A stretch of DNA of 64,000 nucleotides from Gilvimarinus polysaccharolyticus (GTDB lineage Bacteria; Pseudomonadota; Gammaproteobacteria; Pseudomonadales; Cellvibrionaceae). Shown piece by piece: positions 56,274 through 64,000 of this stretch. Under the pieces are notes generated by a model. That model had not been told where the DNA came from. It made no database searches and saw nothing but the letters and a program-made list of their open reading frames with translations. The DNA lies in the NCBI RefSeq assembly GCF_001187555.1, contig NZ_LFIJ01000002.1:1302545-1366544 (forward strand). The letters are read 5' to 3'. A program made the position numbers and the translations under genes. Positions within the stretch are counted from its first letter, which is position 1. Each line of letters opens with the position of its first letter.

Positions 56274-57632
56274 ATGTCAGCAACCGAGACACCGGTTAAA
56301 AAGCTTTACATCAAAACCCACGGCTGTCAGATGAACGAATACGATTCATCGCGCATGCGTGATCTTTTGGGTGAGTCGCACCAAATGGTGGCGACCGAAA
56401 ACCCCGAGGAGGCTGATGTGCTGCTGATCAACACCTGCTCGATTCGCGAGAAAGCGGCCGATAAGTTGTTTCATCAGCTGGGTCGCTGGAAAAAACTAAA
56501 AGAGAAAAACCCCGATATGATCATCGGTGTGGGCGGATGTGTTGCAAGCCAAGAAGGTGAAACTATCGCCGAGCGCGCGCCCTTTGTCGACTTGATTTTT
56601 GGCCCACAAACCCTGCATCGCTTGCCTGAAATGATGGAGCGGCCCCGTGAGAATGGCGCGGTAGTCGTGGACATTAGCTTTCCTGAGATCGAGAAATTTG
56701 ACAACTTGCCCAAACCCGACGCCGATGGCGTGAGTGCGTTTGTCTCGATTATGGAAGGCTGCTCTAAATACTGCACCTTTTGTGTGGTGCCCTACACCCG
56801 AGGCGAAGAAGTGAGCCGGCCGGTGGCCGATGTCATGGCCGAGATTGTCCATTTGGCCGAACAGGGAGTGCGAGAGGTTAATTTGTTAGGGCAAAATGTG
56901 AATGCCTACCGCGGTGAGTCCGATGGTGGCATTGTCGATTTGGCCGAGTTGATTACCTACGTTGCGGCTGTGGATGGGATTGATCGCATTCGTTTTACCA
57001 CCTCGCATCCGGTGGAGTTTAGCGATGCCTTGATAGATGTCTATGCCGAAGTGCCAGAGCTGGTAAGCCATTTACACCTGCCGGTACAAAGTGGTTCGGA
57101 TCGTATCTTAATGGCCATGAAACGCGGCCATACAGCTCTCGAGTACAAATCTAAAATGCGCCGGATTCGTGCGCTGCGGCCTAATATTAGTTTTTCATCT
57201 GACTTTATTATCGGTTTTCCTGGCGAGACGGAGGCTGACTTTGAAAAAACCATGCAGCTGATTGCTGATATTGGCTTTGACTCTTCATTTAGCTTTATCT
57301 ACAGCGCCCGCCCCGGTACGCCGGCGGCCGATTTGAGCGATGACACCCCGATGGAGTTAAAAAAACAGCGCTTAAAAATACTGCAAGATCGTATTACCCA
57401 GCAGGCGCAACAAATTAGCCGGCAAATGGTGGGTAACACCGAGCGAGTATTGGTGAGTGGTTACAGCAAAAAAGATCCCGGCCAATTATCTGGGCGTACC
57501 GAAAATAACCGAGTCGTTAACTTTAGGGCCGATAACCCGGCACTGATTGGCAAGTTTGCCGATATTCTCATAGAGGTCGCTCTGCCCAATTCGCTGCGAG
57601 GTACTTTAGTTGGCTCTGAGCTGGACGATTAA
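56274..57632 (+). CDS. miaB: tRNA-2-methylthio-N6-dimethylallyladenosine synthase
   Basis: Radical-SAM methylthiotransferase (452 aa) acting on A37 of tRNAs reading UNN codons. The N-terminal domain binds the auxiliary cluster through C18, C55 and C89. The radical-SAM cluster motif is CSKYCTFC (C163, C167, C170). A TRAM domain forms the C-terminus (about 385-450). First gene of miaB-phoH-ybeY-corC-lnt. Confidence 0.97.
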   Translation: MSATETPVKKLYIKTHGCQMNEYDSSRMRDLLGESHQMVATENPEEADVLLINTCSIREKAADKLFHQLGRWKKLKEKNPDMIIGVGGCVASQEGETIAERAPFVDLIFGPQTLHRLPEMMERPRENGAVVVDISFPEIEKFDNLPKPDADGVSAFVSIMEGCSKYCTFCVVPYTRGEEVSRPVADVMAEIVHLAEQGVREVNLLGQNVNAYRGESDGGIVDLAELITYVAAVDGIDRIRFTTSHPVEFSDALIDVYAEVPELVSHLHLPVQSGSDRILMAMKRGHTALEYKSKMRRIRALRPNISFSSDFIIGFPGETEADFEKTMQLIADIGFDSSFSFIYSARPGTPAADLSDDTPMELKKQRLKILQDRITQQAQQISRQMVGNTERVLVSGYSKKDPGQLSGRTENNRVVNFRADNPALIGKFADILIEVALPNSLRGTLVGSELDD

Positions 57633-57666
57633 GCCCTAGCGATTTGATTGGTGTGTGCATGGGGTA

Positions 57667-57715
57667 TAACCGGCAGTTTTTTAACGGAGCTTATTAATAA
57701 GCAAATGGCCGGTTA
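57667..57715. repeat. Nested inverted repeats between miaB and phoH
   Basis: Outer arms TAACCGGC and GCCGGTTA (57667-57674, 57708-57715) enclose the 14-bp palindrome GCTTATTAATAAGC (57689-57702). It could be an operator or an RNA structure before phoH. Confidence 0.55.
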
Positions 57716-57761
57716 CTTACCTTCCCCCAGCGACGTTAATGGTTTACGCTTTGTTTAACAA

Positions 57762-58838
57762 TTGCCAAAAAAGAGTGCTGATACATCCTTGAATAAACAT
57801 GTCACCCCCGAGCCCTCGCCGATTACCTGCGAGGTGACTTTGGAACCTAACGATAACCGCCGTCTCGCCAGCTTGTGTGGTCAGTTTGACCGACACTTGC
57901 GTCAGATCGAAAATCGCCTAAATATTGAAATTCGCAACCGAGGTAATCGCTTTGCGTTGGTGGGCGATCGCGCTATCACTAATGCTGCGGCTACGGTATT
58001 GCGCCAGTTGTATGACGATACCGGTAGTGGCGAGCTAACCCCCGATGAAATCCACCTCGCTTTGCAAAGTGCAGGTATAGAGGAGCTTATGCAGCAACAG
58101 AGTGTATCTGAGACACCTAATAGCGAAATGGATGACGGCCAGCCAGTTCCCGCCGGTACAGTACTGATTCGCACTAAAAAAGCGACCATTAAACCTCGCG
58201 GCCTTAATCAGCAGCGCTACGTGCGTGCAGTGCAAACGCACGATATTAACTTTGGTGTTGGGCCCGCTGGTACCGGTAAAACGTATTTGGCCGTAGCCTG
58301 CGCAGTAGAGTCGTTGTTGCGTGATGATGTCGAGCGTATTTTGTTGGTACGCCCTGCGGTCGAGGCGGGTGAAAAGCTCGGCTTCTTGCCCGGTGATTTA
58401 GCGCAAAAAGTCGATCCGTATCTACGGCCTCTGTATGATGCATTGTTTGAAATGCTTGGCTTTGAGACCGTGGGTAAATTATTGGAGCGTGGCGTTATCG
58501 AGGTGGCGCCACTTGCCTATATGCGCGGTCGCACCTTAAATAACTCGTATGTGATATTGGATGAAAGCCAAAACACCACTTGCGAGCAAATGAAGATGTT
58601 TCTGACCCGACTCGGTTTTGGTTCTACGGCCGTAATTACCGGTGACCCGTCGCAGGTTGATTTACCGCGTGGACAAAAGTCGGGATTAAAGCATGTGCTT
58701 GGCGTGCTAGATGGCGTCGAAGGTATTAGCTTTACCCACTTCGAGGCAAAAGATGTCGTGCGTCATCCACTTGTGCAGCGTATTGTATTGGCTTATGAGG
58801 CGCATGAGCAGGCTAACCCGACGGGCGATGAACGCTAA
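57762..58838 (+). CDS. ybeZ: PhoH-like ATPase (YbeZ)
   Basis: Cytoplasmic NTPase/putative RNA-related protein (358 aa) that partners the YbeY endonuclease. Walker A GPAGTGKT at 167-174; VILDESQNTT is the Walker B region; RPAVEAGEKLGFLPGDL and YLRPLYDALFEML are family hallmarks. No ATG or GTG occurs in the first 24 codons after the upstream stop; TTG at 57762 is the most likely start, with no clear ribosome-binding site. TTG at 57789 is the alternative. Confidence 0.93.
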   Translation: MPKKSADTSLNKHVTPEPSPITCEVTLEPNDNRRLASLCGQFDRHLRQIENRLNIEIRNRGNRFALVGDRAITNAAATVLRQLYDDTGSGELTPDEIHLALQSAGIEELMQQQSVSETPNSEMDDGQPVPAGTVLIRTKKATIKPRGLNQQRYVRAVQTHDINFGVGPAGTGKTYLAVACAVESLLRDDVERILLVRPAVEAGEKLGFLPGDLAQKVDPYLRPLYDALFEMLGFETVGKLLERGVIEVAPLAYMRGRTLNNSYVILDESQNTTCEQMKMFLTRLGFGSTAVITGDPSQVDLPRGQKSGLKHVLGVLDGVEGISFTHFEAKDVVRHPLVQRIVLAYEAHEQANPTGDER

Positions 58839-58857
58839 TATTATGAGCTCTAATACT

Positions 58858-59400
58858 ATGAGTGTGCAGGTAGACGTAGACATACAAGTCGACACTGAGG
58901 TTGTGCCCAGTGACGAGGATGTACACCGATGGATCACGGCTGCTTTACGTGACGAGCGTGAGGTGGCCGAGGTCAGTGTTTGTATCGTCGATGCGGCCAC
59001 CAGTGCCGATCTAAATAACCGCTATCGCGGTAAAAATTACCCCACCAATGTACTGTCGTTTCCGGCCGATTTACCCCCCGAATTAAACCTGCCGCTGTTG
59101 GGCGACTTAGTGGTATGCGCTGAGGTTGTTGCGCGCGAAGCCGCTGAGCAAGGCAAACAAGCGCAAGCTCACTGGGCCCATATGCTGGTACACGGCACCT
59201 TGCATTTATTGGGTTACGACCACATAGACGATCTTGAGGCCGAGGCCATGGAGGCACTCGAAACGACGATCGTAACTGCGCTTGGTTTTGCGCCGCCCTA
59301 CGCCGAAATCATGTCAGATCAAATGACTCGGTCGAGTCACAAAGCAAACTCATCCATATCACTATCAATATCGCCTACACAGGAACCTACAGTGCCATGA
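58858..59400 (+). CDS. ybeY: Endoribonuclease YbeY
   Basis: Zinc endoribonuclease for 16S rRNA 3' maturation and ribosome quality control (180 aa from this start). The metal site is HMLVHGTLHLLGYDH. RYRGKNYPTNVLSFP and LLGDLVVC are conserved. Three in-frame ATGs (58828, 58843, 58858) could serve; the last gives the family N-terminus, the first overlaps phoH. About 25 extra residues, rich in Ser, follow the usual C-terminus. The stop overlaps the corC start (ATGA). Confidence 0.94.
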   Translation: MSVQVDVDIQVDTEVVPSDEDVHRWITAALRDEREVAEVSVCIVDAATSADLNNRYRGKNYPTNVLSFPADLPPELNLPLLGDLVVCAEVVAREAAEQGKQAQAHWAHMLVHGTLHLLGYDHIDDLEAEAMEALETTIVTALGFAPPYAEIMSDQMTRSSHKANSSISLSISPTQEPTVP

Positions 59401-60257
59401 CGGACGACCCATCGAGTAGCAGCGCAACGCGTACTCAAGAGCGCTCTTGGTTAGAGCGAATGTTGCATTCGTTCTCTAATGAACCCAAATCACGCGATGA
59501 TTTGCTGGAAATCATTAAAGACGCAGCTGAAAATAAACTGCTGGATCAAGAGGCGCTCAATATTATTGAGGGGGCGCTAGATGTATCCATCTTGCAAGCT
59601 CGTGAGATCATGATTCCGCGCACGCAAATTGTGGCGGTTAAGCTCGACGATAAGCCTCAGGAATTTTTGCCTAAAATCATTGAATCCGGTCACTCACGGT
59701 TTCCCGTTATTGGCGATTCAATCGATGACATTAAAGGTATTTTACTCGCTAAAGACTTGCTGCGCATGATGCTGGAAGGCACTACCGATTTTAGTTTGGA
59801 TAGCATTATCCGCACAGCCAATATTGTTCCCGAGAGTAAGCGCGTTAACGTATTGCTGCGTGAATTTCGCGAGCAGCGCTATCACATGGCGCTGGTGATT
59901 GACGAATACGGCGGTATTTCGGGACTGATTACGATTGAAGATATTCTCGAAGAGATCGTTGGCAATATTGAAGATGAAACGGACGAAGAGGTCAGCGATG
60001 AGCTGATCAAACGTGTTAGTGATACCGACTACGTTATTAAGGCGTTGACACCGATTGATGATTTTAATGATTACTTCAATGCCGGTCTAAGCGACGAAGA
60101 CTTTGACACTATCGGTGGCATTTTGATGCAGTCGTTTGGCCACCTGCCCAAGCGCAATGAAGTGACAGAAGTGGATGGCTTTACCTTTCGGGTACTCTAC
60201 GCCGACAATCGGCAAATCCACTTGGTACGTTTAACCATTGACGCGACTAACACTTGA
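59397..60257 (+). CDS. corC: CorC/HlyC family CBS-domain protein
   Basis: CBS-pair protein (286 aa) with a CorC_HlyC C-terminal domain; implicated in magnesium/cobalt efflux. It lacks the membrane DUF21 domain, as in E. coli CorC (YbeX). CBS domains at about 60-190 (REIMIPRTQIVAV, GHSRFPVIGD, VIDEYGGISGLITIEDILEEI in part), C-terminal domain about 205-285. The start overlaps ybeY and the stop overlaps the TTG start of lnt. Confidence 0.95.
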   Translation: MTDDPSSSSATRTQERSWLERMLHSFSNEPKSRDDLLEIIKDAAENKLLDQEALNIIEGALDVSILQAREIMIPRTQIVAVKLDDKPQEFLPKIIESGHSRFPVIGDSIDDIKGILLAKDLLRMMLEGTTDFSLDSIIRTANIVPESKRVNVLLREFREQRYHMALVIDEYGGISGLITIEDILEEIVGNIEDETDEEVSDELIKRVSDTDYVIKALTPIDDFNDYFNAGLSDEDFDTIGGILMQSFGHLPKRNEVTEVDGFTFRVLYADNRQIHLVRLTIDATNT

Positions 60258-61792
60258 TTAGCACGGAAACGATTATAACCGGCCATGTCAGGCAGAGGCT
60301 TAATCGGCTGCGCAGCTATAATGCGGCCGCCGCCGCTTTGGTGGCCGGCGCTTTACAGCCATTGGCGTTGGCGCCATTTAATCTCTGGCCACTGGCGCTG
60401 TTTGGTCTTGGTATTTTCTCTCTTTTATTATTTAAGGTCACTCGCCGCCGGGCCACTTTGGTGGCGGGGTGTTTTGGCGTTGGCCTGTATGGCGTTGGCG
60501 CCTCTTGGATTTACGTTGCCATACATCAGTTTGGCGGCGCCTCGATGGTGTTGGGCGGCTTACTGACACTGCTGTTTGTCGTAGCAATGGCGGCGATTTA
60601 CGCTCTGCCGTTTATTCTTAGCAGTAAGTTGTTGGGCTATGGCCGCCTGGGCATTTTATTGGTGTTTCCCGCTTGTTGTGTGTTGGGCGAATGGTTGCGC
60701 TCTTGGTTGTTGACGGGGTTTCCTTGGCTGTACACCGGTTACGGACATATTGAAACGCCACTGGCAGGCTGGGCACCGTTGCTGGGTGTTATCGGTGTGG
60801 GTTATCTGGCCACATTTAGTGCCGCCACTGTCGCCGGCTGGTGTTTTTTTGTGCGGCCGTCAGGTAATTTAATTGTCGCCAGTGTGATGGTGCTGGGCAT
60901 TTGGTTTACCGGCTGGCAACTGCAAGACGTGCAGTGGGCTCGGGTGAATCACGATGCGCCTATTAAAGTGGCGATGGTACAACCCAATGTCGCTCAAGAG
61001 GTAAAATGGGATCCTGCGCATGCACAGCCGACGCTAGAATTATTGCAGCACTTGAGTGAACCGCTTTGGGATGCCGATTGGTTAATTTGGCCCGAGGCCG
61101 CCGTGCCTTTAACGTATCATCGGGCTTTGGATTTTTTGAATGTTGTCAGTCGCCGTGCGAGCGAAACCAACACCGGTTTGATTAGCGGTATTATTTACGA
61201 TGATCAGCAAAGCCAGCGTTATTATAATTCGCTGGTGGGTTTGGGTGATGCCCTGGGTATTTATCACAAGCGTCGTCTGGTGCCGTTTGGTGAATATGTA
61301 CCGCTCGAGCAGTGGTTGCGCGGCTTGATAGAGTTTTTTGATTTGCCAACGTCGTACATCAGTATCGGCCCAGAACAGCAAAGCGGTTTAGTGGTTAATG
61401 GTATCGCGATAGCGCCGAGCATTTGTTATGAGGTGGTGTATCCGTCATTGGTGGCGAACAGCGCTCACAATAACAATGTATTAATGACGGTCAGCAATGA
61501 TGCCTGGTTTGCCGATTCAATTGGCCCGTTACAACATTTGCAGATGGCGCAGATGCGAGCCTTAGAGACGGGTCGCTATATGATTCGCAGTACCAACAAT
61601 GGCGTCAGCGCTATTGTTGACCCGCATGGTGCGGTAGTCGTTAAAACTCATCAGTTTGTCGCGACAACCTTGACCGGTGTGGTCTATCCCGCTTATGGCC
61701 AAACCCCGTTTATGCGCTGGGGTAGTGGCCCATCGGTGATCTTGGCGCTGTTGTTATTGATTGGGGTGTATAGCGCTCGGCGGCGTTTTTAA
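60254..61792 (+). CDS. lnt: Apolipoprotein N-acyltransferase
   Basis: Inner-membrane enzyme (512 aa) adding the third acyl chain to lipoproteins. Several N-terminal transmembrane helices (about 20-210) precede the nitrilase-like domain with triad parts WPEAAVP (Glu), YHKRRLVPFGEY (Lys) and PSICYEVVYP (Cys). NDAWF is also conserved. The start is TTG, overlapping the corC stop as TTGA; no other start codon fits. It would process the lipoproteins encoded elsewhere in this window. Confidence 0.95.
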   Translation: MISTETIITGHVRQRLNRLRSYNAAAAALVAGALQPLALAPFNLWPLALFGLGIFSLLLFKVTRRRATLVAGCFGVGLYGVGASWIYVAIHQFGGASMVLGGLLTLLFVVAMAAIYALPFILSSKLLGYGRLGILLVFPACCVLGEWLRSWLLTGFPWLYTGYGHIETPLAGWAPLLGVIGVGYLATFSAATVAGWCFFVRPSGNLIVASVMVLGIWFTGWQLQDVQWARVNHDAPIKVAMVQPNVAQEVKWDPAHAQPTLELLQHLSEPLWDADWLIWPEAAVPLTYHRALDFLNVVSRRASETNTGLISGIIYDDQQSQRYYNSLVGLGDALGIYHKRRLVPFGEYVPLEQWLRGLIEFFDLPTSYISIGPEQQSGLVVNGIAIAPSICYEVVYPSLVANSAHNNNVLMTVSNDAWFADSIGPLQHLQMAQMRALETGRYMIRSTNNGVSAIVDPHGAVVVKTHQFVATTLTGVVYPAYGQTPFMRWGSGPSVILALLLLIGVYSARRRF

Positions 61793-61812
61793 TGTTGTGC
61801 GCCGGGCAATAG

Positions 61813-62709
61813 TTAGACGCCAACAAACTCGACTTCGTATTTACCGGCCACGGCTAGCGCTTGAAACACCTTGGTGTCTGGATTGTGTTTTTTTACCGCA
61901 TCGAGTAATGCTTTTTTGTCGGTGATGGGCATAAAAGCACCTAGATAAACGGCTTTAAGCTCATCTTGTGCAAAGGGCTTATCAATAAACCAATGTTGTT
62001 CATCGTTGTCGCGCAAGCCATCCTCTTCGCTTGCCTCGGTAAAACAGCGCCATTCTTTCTCCCCTTTGGCTGTTGGTGGTTTACTTAAAAACTTGCTCTC
62101 AAAGTTATCTTGGGGGTGTAGTGGTTCGTTGTGTAGCACCGCATTGAGCTGATCTTTTAGGCTAGAGATTTCGGGCCGTATAGGGTTGTAACTGACCGGC
62201 TTAGGATGCGGCAGTGAGGTGTGTTCACCGCAGGCAAACTTCAGCACCGCGCCGCGATGACAGTCGGCATAATGTTGCCACGCGAGTAGGTTGTCGGCGC
62301 GGGTGCTAAACGAACAAATTCTGAGGGCGCGGGTGTACTGGCGCCAGTCACTTAACATTTCATCAATAGCGTTTTGGCGCTGGTCAACCATGCGAGCCAT
62401 GAGCTCGTGTAGGGCTTCTTCGGCCTCCTCTGGTGAGCCAAAGCGCTCTTCATCGCGCCAGCGGCGAATTACGGTAGACAGCGGTGATGTACCGCGGGGA
62501 ACATCGCGCGCAAAAATCATTCCGCAGGCTGCACGAATCACGCTGTCGAGTAACGAATGGGGGTCAAAAGCCAGCGTAGTACGGTGATTTAGCTCAAATG
62601 GATCGGCAAACAGCGCCGGAGCACTCCAGCGTAATGTCTGGGTTTCGATAATGGCGAGCGCCATAGGTGCTGGGCAGTATTTTGCCAGTGTATCGTGTTG
62701 CTCGGGCAC
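61813..62709 (-). CDS. DUF2971 domain protein
   Basis: Cytoplasmic protein of 298 aa. The DUF2971 opening is seen in LAKYCPAPMALAIIETQTLRWSAPALFADPFEL (in part), and later SFSTRADNLLAWQHYADCHRGAVLKF and KEWRCFTEASEED. The function is unknown; such genes occur sporadically in accessory DNA. GTG start with AAAGGACAAG upstream. It converges on lnt and diverges from pyrB, so it interrupts otherwise conserved housekeeping genes. Confidence 0.8.
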   Translation of the reverse strand: MPEQHDTLAKYCPAPMALAIIETQTLRWSAPALFADPFELNHRTTLAFDPHSLLDSVIRAACGMIFARDVPRGTSPLSTVIRRWRDEERFGSPEEAEEALHELMARMVDQRQNAIDEMLSDWRQYTRALRICSFSTRADNLLAWQHYADCHRGAVLKFACGEHTSLPHPKPVSYNPIRPEISSLKDQLNAVLHNEPLHPQDNFESKFLSKPPTAKGEKEWRCFTEASEEDGLRDNDEQHWFIDKPFAQDELKAVYLGAFMPITDKKALLDAVKKHNPDTKVFQALAVAGKYEVEFVGV

Positions 62710-63103
62710 AGCTTGTCCTTTAATGATCGTTGCGGGATGTTGGGAACACTCCAGGCGTCATCCTGTATAGCCATTATCGGCCGAGAAAAGTTTTTATAAA
62801 GTCTTTTTCTTGGCGCGCTAAAGCACATTATAGCAATAAAAGCGGGCAGTCATTGGCTGTGTGCTAAATGACACCGCGTAAGTCGGTTGATGTGCCACTG
62901 TTGTTTAGTGCTATTCAGTCCTAATTGCCGTGCAGATTAGGATGATTGCAGTATTATTCAAAAGCTATTCTGTGCCGGCAAGACACATTATTCACTTTTT
63001 GCAAAATCTCTTGGTTTTGTCGTTTGCTATAGTGGCATTGGACGTTAAAATAGCCGCGGCAATCGTCTCCTTCCCACTAGTGGCCCCGTCCTGAGGATTT
63101 AAC
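62710..63103. other. Divergent intergenic region DUF2971/pyrB
   Basis: 394 bp. An inverted repeat TCCTAAT/ATTAGGA (62919-62942, 10-base loop) and a possible extended -10 promoter near 63025 are visible. No coding region is convincing and no pyrimidine-type attenuator (hairpin plus U-tract) is seen. Confidence 0.5.
63025..63033 (+). promoter_or_regulatory. Candidate extended -10 promoter for pyrB
   Basis: TGCTATAGT matches the TGnTATAAT pattern at five of six core positions. It lies 70 bp before the pyrB start with no recognisable -35 box. Confidence 0.35.
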
Positions 63104-64000
63104 GTGATATTTACCGGCTCTCATATTCTCTCTATTGCACAGTTTGATCGCGCCGATATACAGCGCATCTTTGAGGTGGCCGATGCTATGGCGCCTTATG
63201 CCTTGCGTCGCCGTGTGACGCGGGTCTTAGAGGGAGCGATTCTTGGCAATATGTTTTTTGAGCCGAGCACCCGTACTCGTGTTAGCTTTGGTTGTGCTTT
63301 TAACCTATTGGGTGGCGAGGTGCGCGAAACCACTGGTTTTGAAAACTCGGCGATTACTAAGGGCGAATCTCTGTACGATACGGCTCGAGTGTTGTCGGGC
63401 TTTTCGGATGTTATTTGTATGCGTCACCCGCAAGAGGGCTCGGTGGCTGAATTTGCCGATGCGAGTCGAGTGCCCGTGCTTAATGGCGGCGATGGCGCTA
63501 ATGAGCACCCCAGTCAGGCGCTGCTCGATTTGTACACGATCCGTAAAGAACTGGCCTCCAAGGGGCGCCAGATTGACGGACTAAGAATTGCCCTTATTGG
63601 CGACTTAAAGCACGGCCGTACCGTCCACTCGCTGTGCAAATTACTGTGCTTGTTTAACAATGTTCATATTACTTTGGTGTCGCCGTTAGAGCTGGCGATG
63701 CCCGAATCGATCGTTGCACAAATGCGCGAAGCAGGTCACACCGTGGTAGTCACCGATGATTTACCTCAGAGTATTTCCAGTGTTGATATCGCTTACTCCA
63801 CACGGATACAAGAAGAGCGCTTTGCCAGCAAAGAGGAGGCCGATGTGTACCGTGGTAGATTTCGTTTGAATCAGGCGATTTACACCCAGTACTGCGAGCC
63901 CAATACCGTGATTATGCACCCACTGCCGCGCGACTCGCGGGCTGGTGCTAACGAGCTGGACAACGATTTAAACCAAAACCCCAACCTTGCTATATTTCGG
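63104..64000 (+). CDS. pyrB: Aspartate carbamoyltransferase, 5' part (3' end outside window)
   Basis: Pyrimidine synthesis enzyme joining carbamoyl phosphate and aspartate; 299 codons are in the window and the frame is still open at base 64000. GTG start with GAGGA six bases upstream. The opening (IFTGSHILSIAQFDRADI) and the carbamoyl-phosphate loop FFEPSTRTRVSFG are clear; HPLPRD near the end is conserved, as is GGDGANEHPSQALLDLYT. The sequence resembles the long (about 430 aa) ATCase group of some gammaproteobacteria rather than the 311-aa E. coli type, so a C-terminal extension is expected. Confidence 0.95.
   Translation, partial: MIFTGSHILSIAQFDRADIQRIFEVADAMAPYALRRRVTRVLEGAILGNMFFEPSTRTRVSFGCAFNLLGGEVRETTGFENSAITKGESLYDTARVLSGFSDVICMRHPQEGSVAEFADASRVPVLNGGDGANEHPSQALLDLYTIRKELASKGRQIDGLRIALIGDLKHGRTVHSLCKLLCLFNNVHITLVSPLELAMPESIVAQMREAGHTVVVTDDLPQSISSVDIAYSTRIQEERFASKEEADVYRGRFRLNQAIYTQYCEPNTVIMHPLPRDSRAGANELDNDLNQNPNLAIFR

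Overview
The window is a stretch of gammaproteobacterial chromosome. Gene order in several blocks matches the Pseudomonas/Cellvibrio lineage: rpoN-hpf-ptsN-rapZ-ptsO next to the lpt/kds genes, aroQ-accB-accC-prmA-dusB-fis-purH-purD, and miaB-phoH-ybeY-corC-lnt. Secreted lipoproteins with long poly-serine linkers point to the Cellvibrionaceae and relatives (Cellvibrio, Saccharophagus, Teredinibacter type). That placement is inferred from family knowledge and has not been tested by a search. I see no rRNA, tRNA, CRISPR array, insertion sequence or prophage.

Layout. 0-5 kb (+): the 3' end of rng and a yhdP-like giant envelope protein. 5-14 kb (-): darP/yjgA, the nitrogen-PTS and sigma-54 block (ptsO, rapZ, ptsN, hpf, rpoN), LPS export and Kdo synthesis (lptB, lptA, lptC, kdsC, kdsD) and a yrbG antiporter. 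14-18.4 kb (+): a lone mlaC, ibaG, murA, hisG, hisD. 18.4-20.2 kb (-): a DegS-type protease and zapG. 20.3-28.6 kb (+): hydrolase, zapE, rplM-rpsI, petA, a fused cytochrome b/c1 gene, sspA-sspB, a YIP1 membrane protein and a redoxin. 28.8-40.6 kb (-): purD, purH, fis, dusB, a DUF3426 zinc-ribbon protein, prmA, accC, accB, aroQ, dsbD. 40.8-45.6 kb (+): a lipoprotein, a PCuAC copper chaperone, a DUF2333 protein and DNA polymerase II.

45.6-54.3 kb is the only clearly accessory region. It holds a poly-Ser CAP-domain lipoprotein, an orphan SMI1/KNR4 protein, two paralogous FG-GAP seven-repeat lipoproteins, a PA14 membrane-anchored protein and a PMT-type protein mannosyltransferase. All but the SMI1 gene are on the minus strand. 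PMT and PA14 overlap by one base and the FG-GAP genes follow in the same direction, which suggests, without proving, a surface-glycoprotein locus.

54.4-64 kb: a GlpD-like oxidoreductase without the usual C-terminal domain (-), DUF1820 (-), miaB, phoH, ybeY, corC, lnt (+), a DUF2971 protein (-) and a 3'-truncated pyrB (+).

Most of the window is housekeeping. The points most worth following are the 45.6-54.3 kb locus, the petB-petC fusion, mlaC without its transporter genes, the mixed-codon poly-serine tracts (one inserted inside a propeller repeat) and paired long hairpins between sspA and sspB.
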